The position numbers and the translations under genes were made by a program. A DNA stretch of 64,000 nt from Candidatus Kosakonia sp. 282A-S69 (GTDB lineage: Bacteria > Pseudomonadota > Gammaproteobacteria > Enterobacterales > Enterobacteriaceae). Under the pieces are notes generated by a model. That model ran no database searches. It saw only the letters and a list, made by a program, of their open reading frames with translations, and had not been told where the DNA came from. The stretch covers positions 241,934 through 305,933 of the forward strand of contig NZ_JAROAU010000003.1 in the NCBI RefSeq assembly GCF_029433855.1, in the 5' to 3' direction. Positions within the stretch are counted from its first letter, which is position 1. Every line of letters starts with the position of its first letter. Below are positions 15,557 to 24,213 of the stretch, in pieces.

Positions 15557-17236
15557 ATGAGCAACGAACGCCATACCCAGATGTGGGCCCACGGTGCCGA
15601 CATGGTGGTGGGGCAACTGGAAGCGCAGGGTGTCAAACATGTCTTCGGCATCCCCGGCGCGAAAATCGATAAAGTGTTTGATTCTCTTCTCGATTCCTCC
15701 ATTGAACTTATTCCGGTACGCCACGAAGCGAACGCCGCATTTATGGCGGCAGCGGTCGGGCGTATCACCGGCAAAGCGGGCGTGGCGCTGGTGACCTCTG
15801 GTCCCGGTTGCTCCAACCTGATTACCGGCATGGCGACCGCCAACAGCGAAGGCGACCCGGTGGTTGCGCTGGGCGGGGCGGTGAAACGCGCCGACAAAGC
15901 CAAGCTGGTGCACCAGAGCATGGACACGGTCGCGATGTTCCAGCCGGTGACCAAATATTCCGTTGAGATCTCCTCCCCGGATGCCATCTCCGAAGTGGTC
16001 TCGAACGCCTTCCGCGCCGCCGAACAGGGCCGCCCGGGCAGTGCGTTTGTCAGCATTCCGCAGGATATCTCCGACCAACCGGCCAGCGGTAATATTCTGC
16101 CCTCTAACGCCGTGCCGCAGTTGGGCTCCGCGCCCGATAAGATGATTGATGAAGTGGCGAAGCTGATTGCCGGAGCGAAAAATCCTGTCTTCCTGCTCGG
16201 CCTGATGGCCAGCCGGGAAGAGAATATTGCCGCGCTGCATCACCTGCTGGAGAAAACCCATATTCCGGTGACCAGCACCTACCAGGCGGCGGGCGCGGTT
16301 AATCAGGAGCACTTTACCCGCTTTGCCGGGCGCGTGGGCCTCTTCAATAACCAGGCGGGCGACCGGTTGCTGCACCTGGCGGACCTGGTCATCTGTATCG
16401 GCTACAGCCCGGTGGAGTATGAGCCAGCGATGTGGAACACCGGCGATGCGAAGCTGGTGCATATTGACGTGCTGCCTGCGTATGAAGAGCGCAACTACTC
16501 GCCGAGCGTTGAGCTGATTGGTGATATCGCCAGCACGCTCGATAAGCTGGCACATAAGATTGCCGAACCGCTGGTGCTCTCGCCGCGCGCCTCGGAAATC
16601 CTGATTGACCGTCGCAACCAGCGTGAACTGCTCAGCCGTAAAGGCGCGCAGCTCAATCAGTTCGCTATTCACCCGCTGCGCATTGTTCGCGCGATGCAGG
16701 ATATCGTGAATAACGACGTCACCCTGACGGTGGATATGGGCAGCTTCCATATCTGGATTGCCCGCTACCTCTATAGCTTCCGCGCGCGCCAGGTGATGAT
16801 CTCCAACGGCCAGCAGACGATGGGCGTTGCCCTGCCGTGGGCGATTGGTGCATGGCTGGTGAACCCGGGGCGCAAAGTGGTCTCTGTCTCCGGCGACGGC
16901 GGGTTTTTACAATCCAGCATGGAGCTGGAAACCGCTGTGCGTCTCGGCGCCAATATCCTGCACATCATCTGGGTGGATAACGCCTACAACATGGTGGCGA
17001 TTCAGGAAGAGAAAAAATATCAGCGCCTCTCCGGGGTCAACTTCGGCCCCGTCGACTTTAAAGCCTATGCCGAATCTTTCGGCGCGAAAGGGTTTGCCGT
17101 TGAAAGCACCGCCGCACTGGAGCCGACGCTGCGCGCAGCGATGGACACACAAGGCCCGGCGGTGGTCGCCATTCCGGTCGACTACAGCGACAACCCGCTG
17201 TTGATGGGCCAGCTGCACCTCAGCCAGATTCTGTAA
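15557..17236 (+). CDS. budB: Catabolic alpha-acetolactate synthase
   Basis: Thiamine-diphosphate enzyme of 559 aa joining two pyruvates to acetolactate. Three domains: N-terminal PYR domain with the catalytic Glu in RHEANAAFM (about residue 57), central domain, and C-terminal PP domain with the ThDP motif [14 protein letters not shown] ... IIWVDNAYN. It lacks a regulatory small subunit gene, as usual for the catabolic form, which is FAD-independent and not inhibited by valine. ATG 15557 follows AAAGGAG. Between budA and budC with gaps of 20 and 16 bases. Confidence 0.96.
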   Translation: MSNERHTQMWAHGADMVVGQLEAQGVKHVFGIPGAKIDKVFDSLLDSSIELIPVRHEANAAFMAAAVGRITGKAGVALVTSGPGCSNLITGMATANSEGDPVVALGGAVKRADKAKLVHQSMDTVAMFQPVTKYSVEISSPDAISEVVSNAFRAAEQGRPGSAFVSIPQDISDQPASGNILPSNAVPQLGSAPDKMIDEVAKLIAGAKNPVFLLGLMASREENIAALHHLLEKTHIPVTSTYQAAGAVNQEHFTRFAGRVGLFNNQAGDRLLHLADLVICIGYSPVEYEPAMWNTGDAKLVHIDVLPAYEERNYSPSVELIGDIASTLDKLAHKIAEPLVLSPRASEILIDRRNQRELLSRKGAQLNQFAIHPLRIVRAMQDIVNNDVTLTVDMGSFHIWIARYLYSFRARQVMISNGQQTMGVALPWAIGAWLVNPGRKVVSVSGDGGFLQSSMELETAVRLGANILHIIWVDNAYNMVAIQEEKKYQRLSGVNFGPVDFKAYAESFGAKGFAVESTAALEPTLRAAMDTQGPAVVAIPVDYSDNPLLMGQLHLSQIL

Positions 17237-17243
17237 AAACTAA

Positions 17244-18023
<780 letters not shown>

Positions 18024-18047
18024 GTTTTACGGCTCGGACATGGCCTT

Positions 18048-18077
18048 GCCTCTGCCTTCGCGCAGGGGCTTTTTTTT
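18048..18077 (+). terminator. Intrinsic terminator of budABC
   Basis: GCCTCTGC (18048-18055), loop CTTCGC, GCAGGGGC (18062-18069) followed by eight T. Eight-pair GC-rich stem with one G-U pair plus a clean T-run. Confidence 0.85.
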
Positions 18078-18186
18078 GCCCGCGCCTTTTGCGTTTTTCG
18101 GCAAATGAGTGAAAAAATTGTCGTTTTGGTTAGCCATCAAAGTGCGTTTTACTGGCAGCATCAACCCTCTGCTGGAGAACGTGCTG

Positions 18187-18354
18187 ATGAAACAACGGCT
18201 GCAACAATGGCTCTCACGCCTCGCCCCACCGCTGAATGTGCCGGTAGAGGAGGGGGAGTTTGATTCCGGGCGGCATGTCGCGCTGCTGATCCCCTTTGGC
18301 CTGCTCTACGGCCTCGACTACCATCCCTCCTTATGGATTTACGATGAAAAGTGA
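18187..18354 (+). CDS. Possible small protein (55 aa), uncertain
   Basis: An open frame from ATG 18187 (MKQRLQQWLSRLAPPLN) to 18354 encodes 55 residues with a hydrophobic patch (VALLIPFGLLYGL). The frame is open upstream to a GTG at 18109. GAGAACGTGCTG precedes the ATG, only a weak binding site. The residue composition is protein-like, but I do not recognise it; it might equally be the remnant of a larger gene. Confidence 0.3.
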   Translation: MKQRLQQWLSRLAPPLNVPVEEGEFDSGRHVALLIPFGLLYGLDYHPSLWIYDEK

Positions 18355-18772
18355 ACGCTTCCATCTCGTCATGCGCTACAGCTACTGGAATGAACTGTGC
18401 GCGTTAACACACCGCCCGTCTGCATGCCGGCGGGCTCTCTCCCCTTCCATAAGCCGATCAATTTCTCCTTCTCCCGCACCGGTTCCGGCCATTACGCATC
18501 AGGCGTAATAAACTCAGCGCTGTCTCACATTTTTTTACTTTTTCATTCCCGTTATGCGTTATTTTGCGCGGGTTATGGCGAAGTTCACAATTTCACCGCT
18601 TCATCTTGTATGGTAGTAGACTTGAATTCGTTGGCAGAGATAACGTGGAGTCCGTGAAGCATGCGTCACTACCAGGCCGTGCAAAACAGCGGCCAGCGTT
18701 TAACGCGATGATCCTTAAATGGGGTTTATATGTCTCTGATAACGAATGATATTAAGCAAAAGGCGGGAGGGG
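18355..18772. other. Intergenic region before the GPH transporter
   Basis: About 420 bases. Small open frames occur on the plus strand (around 18397-18657 and 18564-18749) but have no ribosome binding site and unlikely composition. No repeat, RNA or terminator was recognised. It probably contains the transporter promoter. Confidence 0.45.
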
Positions 18773-20320
18773 ATGATGAGTCGTGAACCGCGTAAAGTCA
18801 CAATCCCTGTCAGCATTGGCTATGGCATGACGGATATTATGGGCGGCGGGGCCTTTACAGTCATTGGTGCCTGGCTGCTCTTCTACTACACCACCTTTGT
18901 CGGCCTGTCACCGCTCGAAGCCGCCTCTATTGTTGCCATTGCCCGTATTGTCGATGCCATCGTCAGCCTGTTTATGGGCAGCTTTACTGACCACTTTTAT
19001 AAAAATGCCTTAGGTAAAAAGTTTGGCCGCCGCCGCTTCTTTCTGTTGATCGGCGCACCGCTGATGCTGGTCTATATCCTGCTCTGGCTCAACGGCATGA
19101 ACTTCTGGTTCTATCTCGCCGTCTACCTCGCCTTTGAGATCATCGCCGCGATGGTGCTGATCCCCTGGGAGACGCTGCCTTCAGAGATGACAAAAGATTT
19201 TAACGATCGCACCAAGCTCTCGACCTGCCGCATGTTTCTTTCCGCTTCCGGCACCTTCCTCGCCACTTTTATTCCAGGCTTGCTGATTGGCTGGCTGGGC
19301 GAGAAGAACGCCGATGCGTATCTCATCAACGGCGTTGTCTTCGCCGTGCTCTTTATGGTCTGCGTCTTTATCTCCTGGCGCGTGACCTGGGAGCGCGAGC
19401 TGACCCCGGAAATGGTGGCCGAGATGGAGAGAGCGGCACCGGCGCGCAGCATGGCGCAGAAGCTCTCCGGCATTGGCGCGCTGTTTAAAGATTATGCCTC
19501 CACGCTTAAGATCCGCGCCTTTCGTAAACATTTGGCTATCTACCTCTTCTCCTTTACCGCGAAAGATGTTTACAACACGGTGTTCGTTTTCTTCTGCGTT
19601 TACTGTCTGAATGTCTCGTCGTCGCTGGCGGGCACGCTGCTATCGATGAGCATTGTCGGCCTGCCGGTCACGCTGGCGGCAGGGGTGGCAATCATCAAAT
19701 TTGGCCCTTCACGCCTCTATGTATTCGCCTATAGCCTGATGATGATCTGCCTGGCGGGCTTCTTCCTGGTCTACCAGTTCCCGACCGCGCATAGCGTGCT
19801 GGTGCTGGTGATCCTTGCCGGTCTCTACCAGGTGGGGCGCTGCGTGCTGGAGTTCACACCGTGGAACGTCTTCCCGTTTATTCCGGATATTGACGAAATG
19901 GTGACGCGCCAGCGCCGCGAAGGGCTGTTCGCCGCGGTAATGACCTTTTCACGCAAAACCACGGTCGCCATCGCCACCTTCGCCGTGGGGCTGCTGCTGC
20001 AGAGCGGCGGTTTCGTGAAAGGCAGCCAGGTACAGCCGCAGGAGGCGATCAACACCATTGTGATGCTCCTGTTTGTCGGCACCGTTGGCCTGCTGCTGGT
20101 GGCGCTATGGCAGGCGTTGACCTTCCATCTGAATAAGCGCACGCACCGCATCTTTGTGGAAGAGCTCGATCGCCTGAAGGCGGGCGGCCTGAAACAGAGC
20201 GTGACGCCGCAAGCGCGCCACATCGTTGAGGATCTCACCGGCCACGCTTATGACACCCTGTGGAGCGACGCACCGCAACCTGCCTTAAAATCTGCCACAC
20301 CTACCTCTTCGCTGAGCTAA
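18773..20320 (+). CDS. GPH-family (glycoside/pentoside/hexuronide:cation) symporter
   Basis: Inner-membrane transporter of 515 aa with 12 predicted membrane segments. The N-terminus IGYGMTDIMGGGAFTVIGAW and the loop ALGKKFGRRRFFLLIGAP are typical of the GPH/MelB-YicJ superfamily, and WETLPSEMTKDFNDRTKLST is the conserved segment after TM5. Start set at ATG 18773 behind GGGAGGGG; ATG 18776 is equivalent. Members carry melibiose, glucuronides, xylosides or, as TogT in Dickeya, oligogalacturonides. A pectin-derived substrate would fit the pectinesterase 6 kb away, but that is inference. It stands as a single-gene unit. Confidence 0.82.
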   Translation: MMSREPRKVTIPVSIGYGMTDIMGGGAFTVIGAWLLFYYTTFVGLSPLEAASIVAIARIVDAIVSLFMGSFTDHFYKNALGKKFGRRRFFLLIGAPLMLVYILLWLNGMNFWFYLAVYLAFEIIAAMVLIPWETLPSEMTKDFNDRTKLSTCRMFLSASGTFLATFIPGLLIGWLGEKNADAYLINGVVFAVLFMVCVFISWRVTWERELTPEMVAEMERAAPARSMAQKLSGIGALFKDYASTLKIRAFRKHLAIYLFSFTAKDVYNTVFVFFCVYCLNVSSSLAGTLLSMSIVGLPVTLAAGVAIIKFGPSRLYVFAYSLMMICLAGFFLVYQFPTAHSVLVLVILAGLYQVGRCVLEFTPWNVFPFIPDIDEMVTRQRREGLFAAVMTFSRKTTVAIATFAVGLLLQSGGFVKGSQVQPQEAINTIVMLLFVGTVGLLLVALWQALTFHLNKRTHRIFVEELDRLKAGGLKQSVTPQARHIVEDLTGHAYDTLWSDAPQPALKSATPTSSLS

Positions 20321-20333
20321 CGTTCTCGCGCAT

Positions 20334-20364
20334 AAAGGCCATGCCCACACGCATGGCCTTTTTT
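20334..20364 (+). terminator. Intrinsic terminator after GPH symporter
   Basis: AAAGGCCATGC, short loop CCACAC, GCATGGCCTTTTTT: a perfect 11-bp stem running into a T-run, 14 bases beyond the stop. Confidence 0.9.
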
Positions 20365-20638
20365 ATTTCCCGCCGCCGTGCAATTAAATAATTTAATCTT
20401 AAAAGCACTAAGGCAACAATATTATTGTTTCGTCTTTTATAACGAATAATTAATAACTTCTTAATATTATTAGAGAGCGATCACATCAGGCGGTTTTTTT
20501 AAATGAAACTGCACAGGTAGAGATTTATATTGGCTCTGCACGCACCGTTATTTCATTTCTTACAGAGTTGTCTTGTTAATAATGTCATTAAGCGTGACGA
20601 TCTTTCTGTTTTCAGATAATTATTTATCGGGGGTTGCT
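20365..20638 (+). promoter_or_regulatory. AT-rich leader of the lipid operon
   Basis: Roughly 270 bases, markedly more AT-rich than the flanking genes, between the symporter terminator and the prenyltransferase gene. It must contain the promoter of the seven-gene operon that follows, because no other gap there is large enough. No specific operator was recognised. AT-rich leaders of GC-rich acquired operons are usual H-NS targets. Confidence 0.5.
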
Positions 20639-21556
20639 ATGACCTGTAGAGAAAATAGTTCGCTGTTTTCGCGAATGATGTTATGGGTGAATGAACGCTT
20701 TCCTTTAACAAATATACCGCTCTTTTTTATTCTTTGGTTTTTATCCTTTTCCGTTGCTATACCCGCGCAAGCCACTATTAGCCCAGCAAAAATAGCGCTC
20801 GGCTGCCTGCTGTCACTCTCCTTTTTTCTGCTGTTACGCGTGCTGGATGAACATAAAGATTATGCGGATGACTGCCTTCATCACCCGCAGCGCGTATTGC
20901 AGCAGGGCATTATCAGCCTGGCTCACCTGAAGCTGCTCGGTGCGCTCTGCGTGCTGCTCCAGCTGGGCGGCATCGCTCTGCTCGCACAGGGGCAGCAGCA
21001 GGTATGGCTAAGCTGGGGGCTGCTGCTCAGCTGGACCTTCCTGATGACGAAAGAGTTTTTTGTGGCTGAGTGGCTTAAGCGGCACTTCGCTCTCTACGCG
21101 CTCTCCCACACGCTGGTAATGCCGTTTGTAATCTGGTGGCTGGCCACGCTGGCCTCGCCGGTGGTGACGCTTGAACTGCCGCTTATTTTTCTGATGTTGC
21201 TCGCTTTTTTATGCGGATTAATTTTTGAAATCACGCGTAAATGTAAAGGCCCGGATGAGGATCGTGAAGAGGTGACCAGCTGGTCGCAATTATATGGTCG
21301 CCCGCTTTCGGTATTAATGATTGTCAGTCTGCTTATATTGATGGCCATTACGCAATATTTTCTTATTTTATGCAAAACCGGTGCGGTGTCGGGCTGGTTT
21401 TATGTGGTAAGTGGTTTGGTTAATTTCTTTTCCGTAAGCCAGTTGCTGATTTTTCTGATTAATCCCGGTCAGCGGAACAGGAAAAGAAATGAGGCGATGG
21501 TCGGCATGGCAATGTTGGCAGGATATATATTGTGTATCGTTGAAATATATTTGTAG
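20639..21556 (+). CDS. UbiA-family membrane prenyltransferase
   Basis: Inner-membrane protein of 305 aa with about nine hydrophobic segments. Both Asp-rich signatures of the UbiA superfamily can be seen: LRVLDEHKDYADD followed by HPQRVLQQGIIS (about residues 72-100), and CKGPDEDREEVTSWSQLYG (about 201-220). These bind Mg2+ and the prenyl diphosphate. The acceptor cannot be predicted: UbiA enzymes prenylate aromatics, haem, sugars, or glycerol phosphates in archaeal-type ether lipids. ATG 20639 is chosen after CGGGGGTTGCT; the frame extends to 20573 without support. First gene of the operon; 18 bases before the HMG-CoA reductase fusion. Confidence 0.82.
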   Translation: MTCRENSSLFSRMMLWVNERFPLTNIPLFFILWFLSFSVAIPAQATISPAKIALGCLLSLSFFLLLRVLDEHKDYADDCLHHPQRVLQQGIISLAHLKLLGALCVLLQLGGIALLAQGQQQVWLSWGLLLSWTFLMTKEFFVAEWLKRHFALYALSHTLVMPFVIWWLATLASPVVTLELPLIFLMLLAFLCGLIFEITRKCKGPDEDREEVTSWSQLYGRPLSVLMIVSLLILMAITQYFLILCKTGAVSGWFYVVSGLVNFFSVSQLLIFLINPGQRNRKRNEAMVGMAMLAGYILCIVEIYL

Positions 21557-21574
21557 CACAGGGAAGAGGTAATA

Positions 21575-24202
21575 ATGATGAAATCATTAATTACGGCAAC
21601 CATTGTCGATATCCACCCGACCGAGTTTACACTCTTATTTGAAAGCGAAGATCGCTGCGATGCGTTTATCTCCGGTCCGCAGCGCGCGTTATCACTCTAC
21701 GAACAGGCTGTTCAGCTCCCGGCGCTCAGGCTTCTGCATAAAGAGCGACAGCAGAGCGGGCAGTGGTCGGCGACTTTAACCTGCCGCTCGGCGCGGGAGA
21801 ATAAACAGTGCTACTGGCAGCTAAAGCTGTGCCACCCGCGCGACGCGCCTTTGCAAAGCGCCGCCGCTCTACCCCGTCGCCATCTCTACGACTGGAGTGA
21901 GAAGGGGCGGCAAAAAAGGCTGGTCTGGCTGCGTCAGCACACCGGCCACGCCTTAAACCGGCTCTCTGCCACCCATCTGCAGGCGGAGACGTTGCAGAGT
22001 CATCTTGAGGGGTTTATCGGCTCGGTTGAAGTGCCGGTCGGTATTGCCGGGCCGCTGCTTATCAACGGCTGGCGCGCGAAGGGGATCTTTTACGCGCCGC
22101 TGGCGACCAGCGAAGGGGCGCTGGTGGCCTCGGTTTCGCGCGGTGCCAGCGCTATCACTCACAGTGGCGGGGCGACGGCGCGCGTCACCGGCCAGCGGAT
22201 GATGCGCTCGCCGCGCTTCGAATTTATCTCGGTGCGCGATGCGCTCGCTTTCTGCGCCTGGGCCGAGGACTATTTCACCGACATCAGCGATATTGTGCGC
22301 CAGCATTCGCGTTTTGCGCGCCTCACCAGCCTGACGCCGCGCGTCATCGGCAATGCCGTGCACCTGACCTTTACCTATCACACGGCAGACGCCGCCGGGC
22401 AGAATATGACCACCACCTGCACCTGGCAGGCGTGCAGGTGGATCCTCGAACATCTTCCGCTGGCATTAGCCCCCCAGCGTTACATCCTTGAAAGCAACCT
22501 CTCCAGTGATAAGAAAAGCTCGTGGAGCAGCTTTGCCCAGGGCAGAGGAACCCAGGTGATCGCCGAGGCAACGCTGACCGCCGCCGCCTGCCGCAGCTGT
22601 TTGCGCATCGCACCCGCGCAGCTGGTCGAGGCGTTTCAGGGATTTTGTGAAGGCTCCGTTGCCGCAGGCATGACGGGAGTAAATATCAATACCGCCAACG
22701 TCATCGCGGCGATGTTTACCGCCCTCGGCCAGGATATCGCCTGTAGCCATGAATCCTCCCTCTCGCAGCTGCAAATGCGCCTGACACCGGAGGGTGACGT
22801 CTACTGCAGCATGACGCTCCCGGCGCTGGTGGTCGGCACGGTCGGTGGCGGTACCACGCTTCCCGATCAGGCCGAGTGCCTGCAAATGTTGGGCTGCCAT
22901 GGGACAAACGGCAGCGAAAGGCTGGCGGAGATCATCGCCTCATTTTGCCTGGCCCTCGATATCTCAACCCTTAGCGCGCTGGCGAGCGATGAGTTTGCGA
23001 AATCCCATGAGCAGCTTGGTCGTCAGCGGCGTAGCGCACCTTCCGGCAGAGCAGAAGAGGACCCGCTGTGCCGCTGCTTTCAGCGCGCCCGCTATACCGC
23101 CGCGTGGGGCGAAGAGCCGCCCCGGAGTGTCACCGCGATGCGCTGGCAGGGGAGCCAGGAGAGTATCCTGACGGCGCTCAGTTCGCATAGCGCGACGCTG
23201 CCCATTGGCCTGTTTGCCTACCGCCTGCAGCGTGAAGATGGCACCCAGGTGGCGGCGCTGCTGAAGCACAAACCGCAAACCGATGCGATAGCCCAACTGC
23301 TGCACTCGCTGGCGGCAGGCTGCGCCCCCGAGCTTGCCGATCTGCTTGTGCGCTTGCTTCCTGTCAGCGAGTTCAGCCATGCGCGTGAAAGGGAGATGGC
23401 GCTGATTACGCAAACCGATCCCGCTTTTACCCGCCATGTACCGACGCTCTACGGCACCTACGAAGATGGGAAGCACAGCATCATCATTGAGGAGCTGCTC
23501 GGGGAGGAGGCGCTGCTCAACAGCCTGTCAAACGGCGTGCGCTGGCAGCCCGCGCAGATCGATGCCGCGTTGCAGGGCATCGCCGATATTCACGCTCTCT
23601 GGTATCGCCGCGATGACGCCCTGCAGGCCACCTTTTGCCATATCGACTCTCCCTCCATCGACACGATCAGCAGCATGGTGCCGCTCTGGCAGGCCATCGC
23701 CACCTTCAGCCATCGCAGCGCTCCACTGCTCTTCACCAGGCCGCTGCTGCACCACTGGCTTAAGTGCGCCGGGGAGAGCACGGCGCAGTGGCGCGAGCTG
23801 GCGACGCTGCCGAGAACGCTGGTGCACAACGACTTTAGCCCGCGCAATATCGCGCTGCGCCGTGAGGATGCACGCCTCTGCTGCTGGGACTGGGAGCTGG
23901 CAACGCTGCATGTTCCGCAGCGCGATCTGGCTGAACTCTTAACGTGGACGCTCGATGAGCGCACCACGCTGCAAACGCTGTTACACCACGTGGAGTTTCA
24001 CCGCAGGCAACTGGCAAGGCGTCTGGGAACCGCTATTGATGTCGGGGAGTGGTATCGCGGTTTCTGGCTCGCCCTGCGCGACTTCGGCCTGCGCCGACTG
24101 TCGTTTTACCTGATGCTTCATCACGTCAAGCCACGCCCCTGGTTTCCCGCCATTTTGCGCACCTGGGGACATCTGATTGAGCTTAGTGAGCAACGGATCT
24201 AA
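21575..24202 (+). CDS. HMG-CoA reductase fused to an APH/choline-kinase-like phosphotransferase
   Basis: An 875-aa fusion. An unassigned leader (1-130) precedes an HMG-CoA reductase domain (about 130-485): GFIGSVEVPVGIAGPLLING, catalytic Glu in PLATSEGALVAS (about 179), nucleotide-site ADAAGQNMTT (about 272), catalytic Lys in NLSSDKKSSW (about 311), Asp in ALGQDIA (about 386), and catalytic His in KSHEQLG (about 478). These are class I-like signatures. The C-terminal half (about 530-875) is a kinase of the aminoglycoside/choline type with catalytic loop LVHNDFSPRNIAL (about 750) and metal-binding CWDWELA (about 770). HMG-CoA reductase makes mevalonate; a kinase in cis may phosphorylate mevalonate or a derivative. 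I know no enterobacterial enzyme of this shape. Confidence 0.85.
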   Translation: MMKSLITATIVDIHPTEFTLLFESEDRCDAFISGPQRALSLYEQAVQLPALRLLHKERQQSGQWSATLTCRSARENKQCYWQLKLCHPRDAPLQSAAALPRRHLYDWSEKGRQKRLVWLRQHTGHALNRLSATHLQAETLQSHLEGFIGSVEVPVGIAGPLLINGWRAKGIFYAPLATSEGALVASVSRGASAITHSGGATARVTGQRMMRSPRFEFISVRDALAFCAWAEDYFTDISDIVRQHSRFARLTSLTPRVIGNAVHLTFTYHTADAAGQNMTTTCTWQACRWILEHLPLALAPQRYILESNLSSDKKSSWSSFAQGRGTQVIAEATLTAAACRSCLRIAPAQLVEAFQGFCEGSVAAGMTGVNINTANVIAAMFTALGQDIACSHESSLSQLQMRLTPEGDVYCSMTLPALVVGTVGGGTTLPDQAECLQMLGCHGTNGSERLAEIIASFCLALDISTLSALASDEFAKSHEQLGRQRRSAPSGRAEEDPLCRCFQRARYTAAWGEEPPRSVTAMRWQGSQESILTALSSHSATLPIGLFAYRLQREDGTQVAALLKHKPQTDAIAQLLHSLAAGCAPELADLLVRLLPVSEFSHAREREMALITQTDPAFTRHVPTLYGTYEDGKHSIIIEELLGEEALLNSLSNGVRWQPAQIDAALQGIADIHALWYRRDDALQATFCHIDSPSIDTISSMVPLWQAIATFSHRSAPLLFTRPLLHHWLKCAGESTAQWRELATLPRTLVHNDFSPRNIALRREDARLCCWDWELATLHVPQRDLAELLTWTLDERTTLQTLLHHVEFHRRQLARRLGTAIDVGEWYRGFWLALRDFGLRRLSFYLMLHHVKPRPWFPAILRTWGHLIELSEQRI

Positions 24203-24213
24203 AAGGAGTTACC

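Noticed and set aside
15533-16750. 405-aa minus-strand frame antisense to budB
   Set aside because: budB is unmistakable on the plus strand; the antisense frame is a codon-bias artefact.
18397-18749. Small plus-strand frames before the GPH symporter
   Set aside because: No ribosome binding site, unlikely composition, overlapping each other in different frames.
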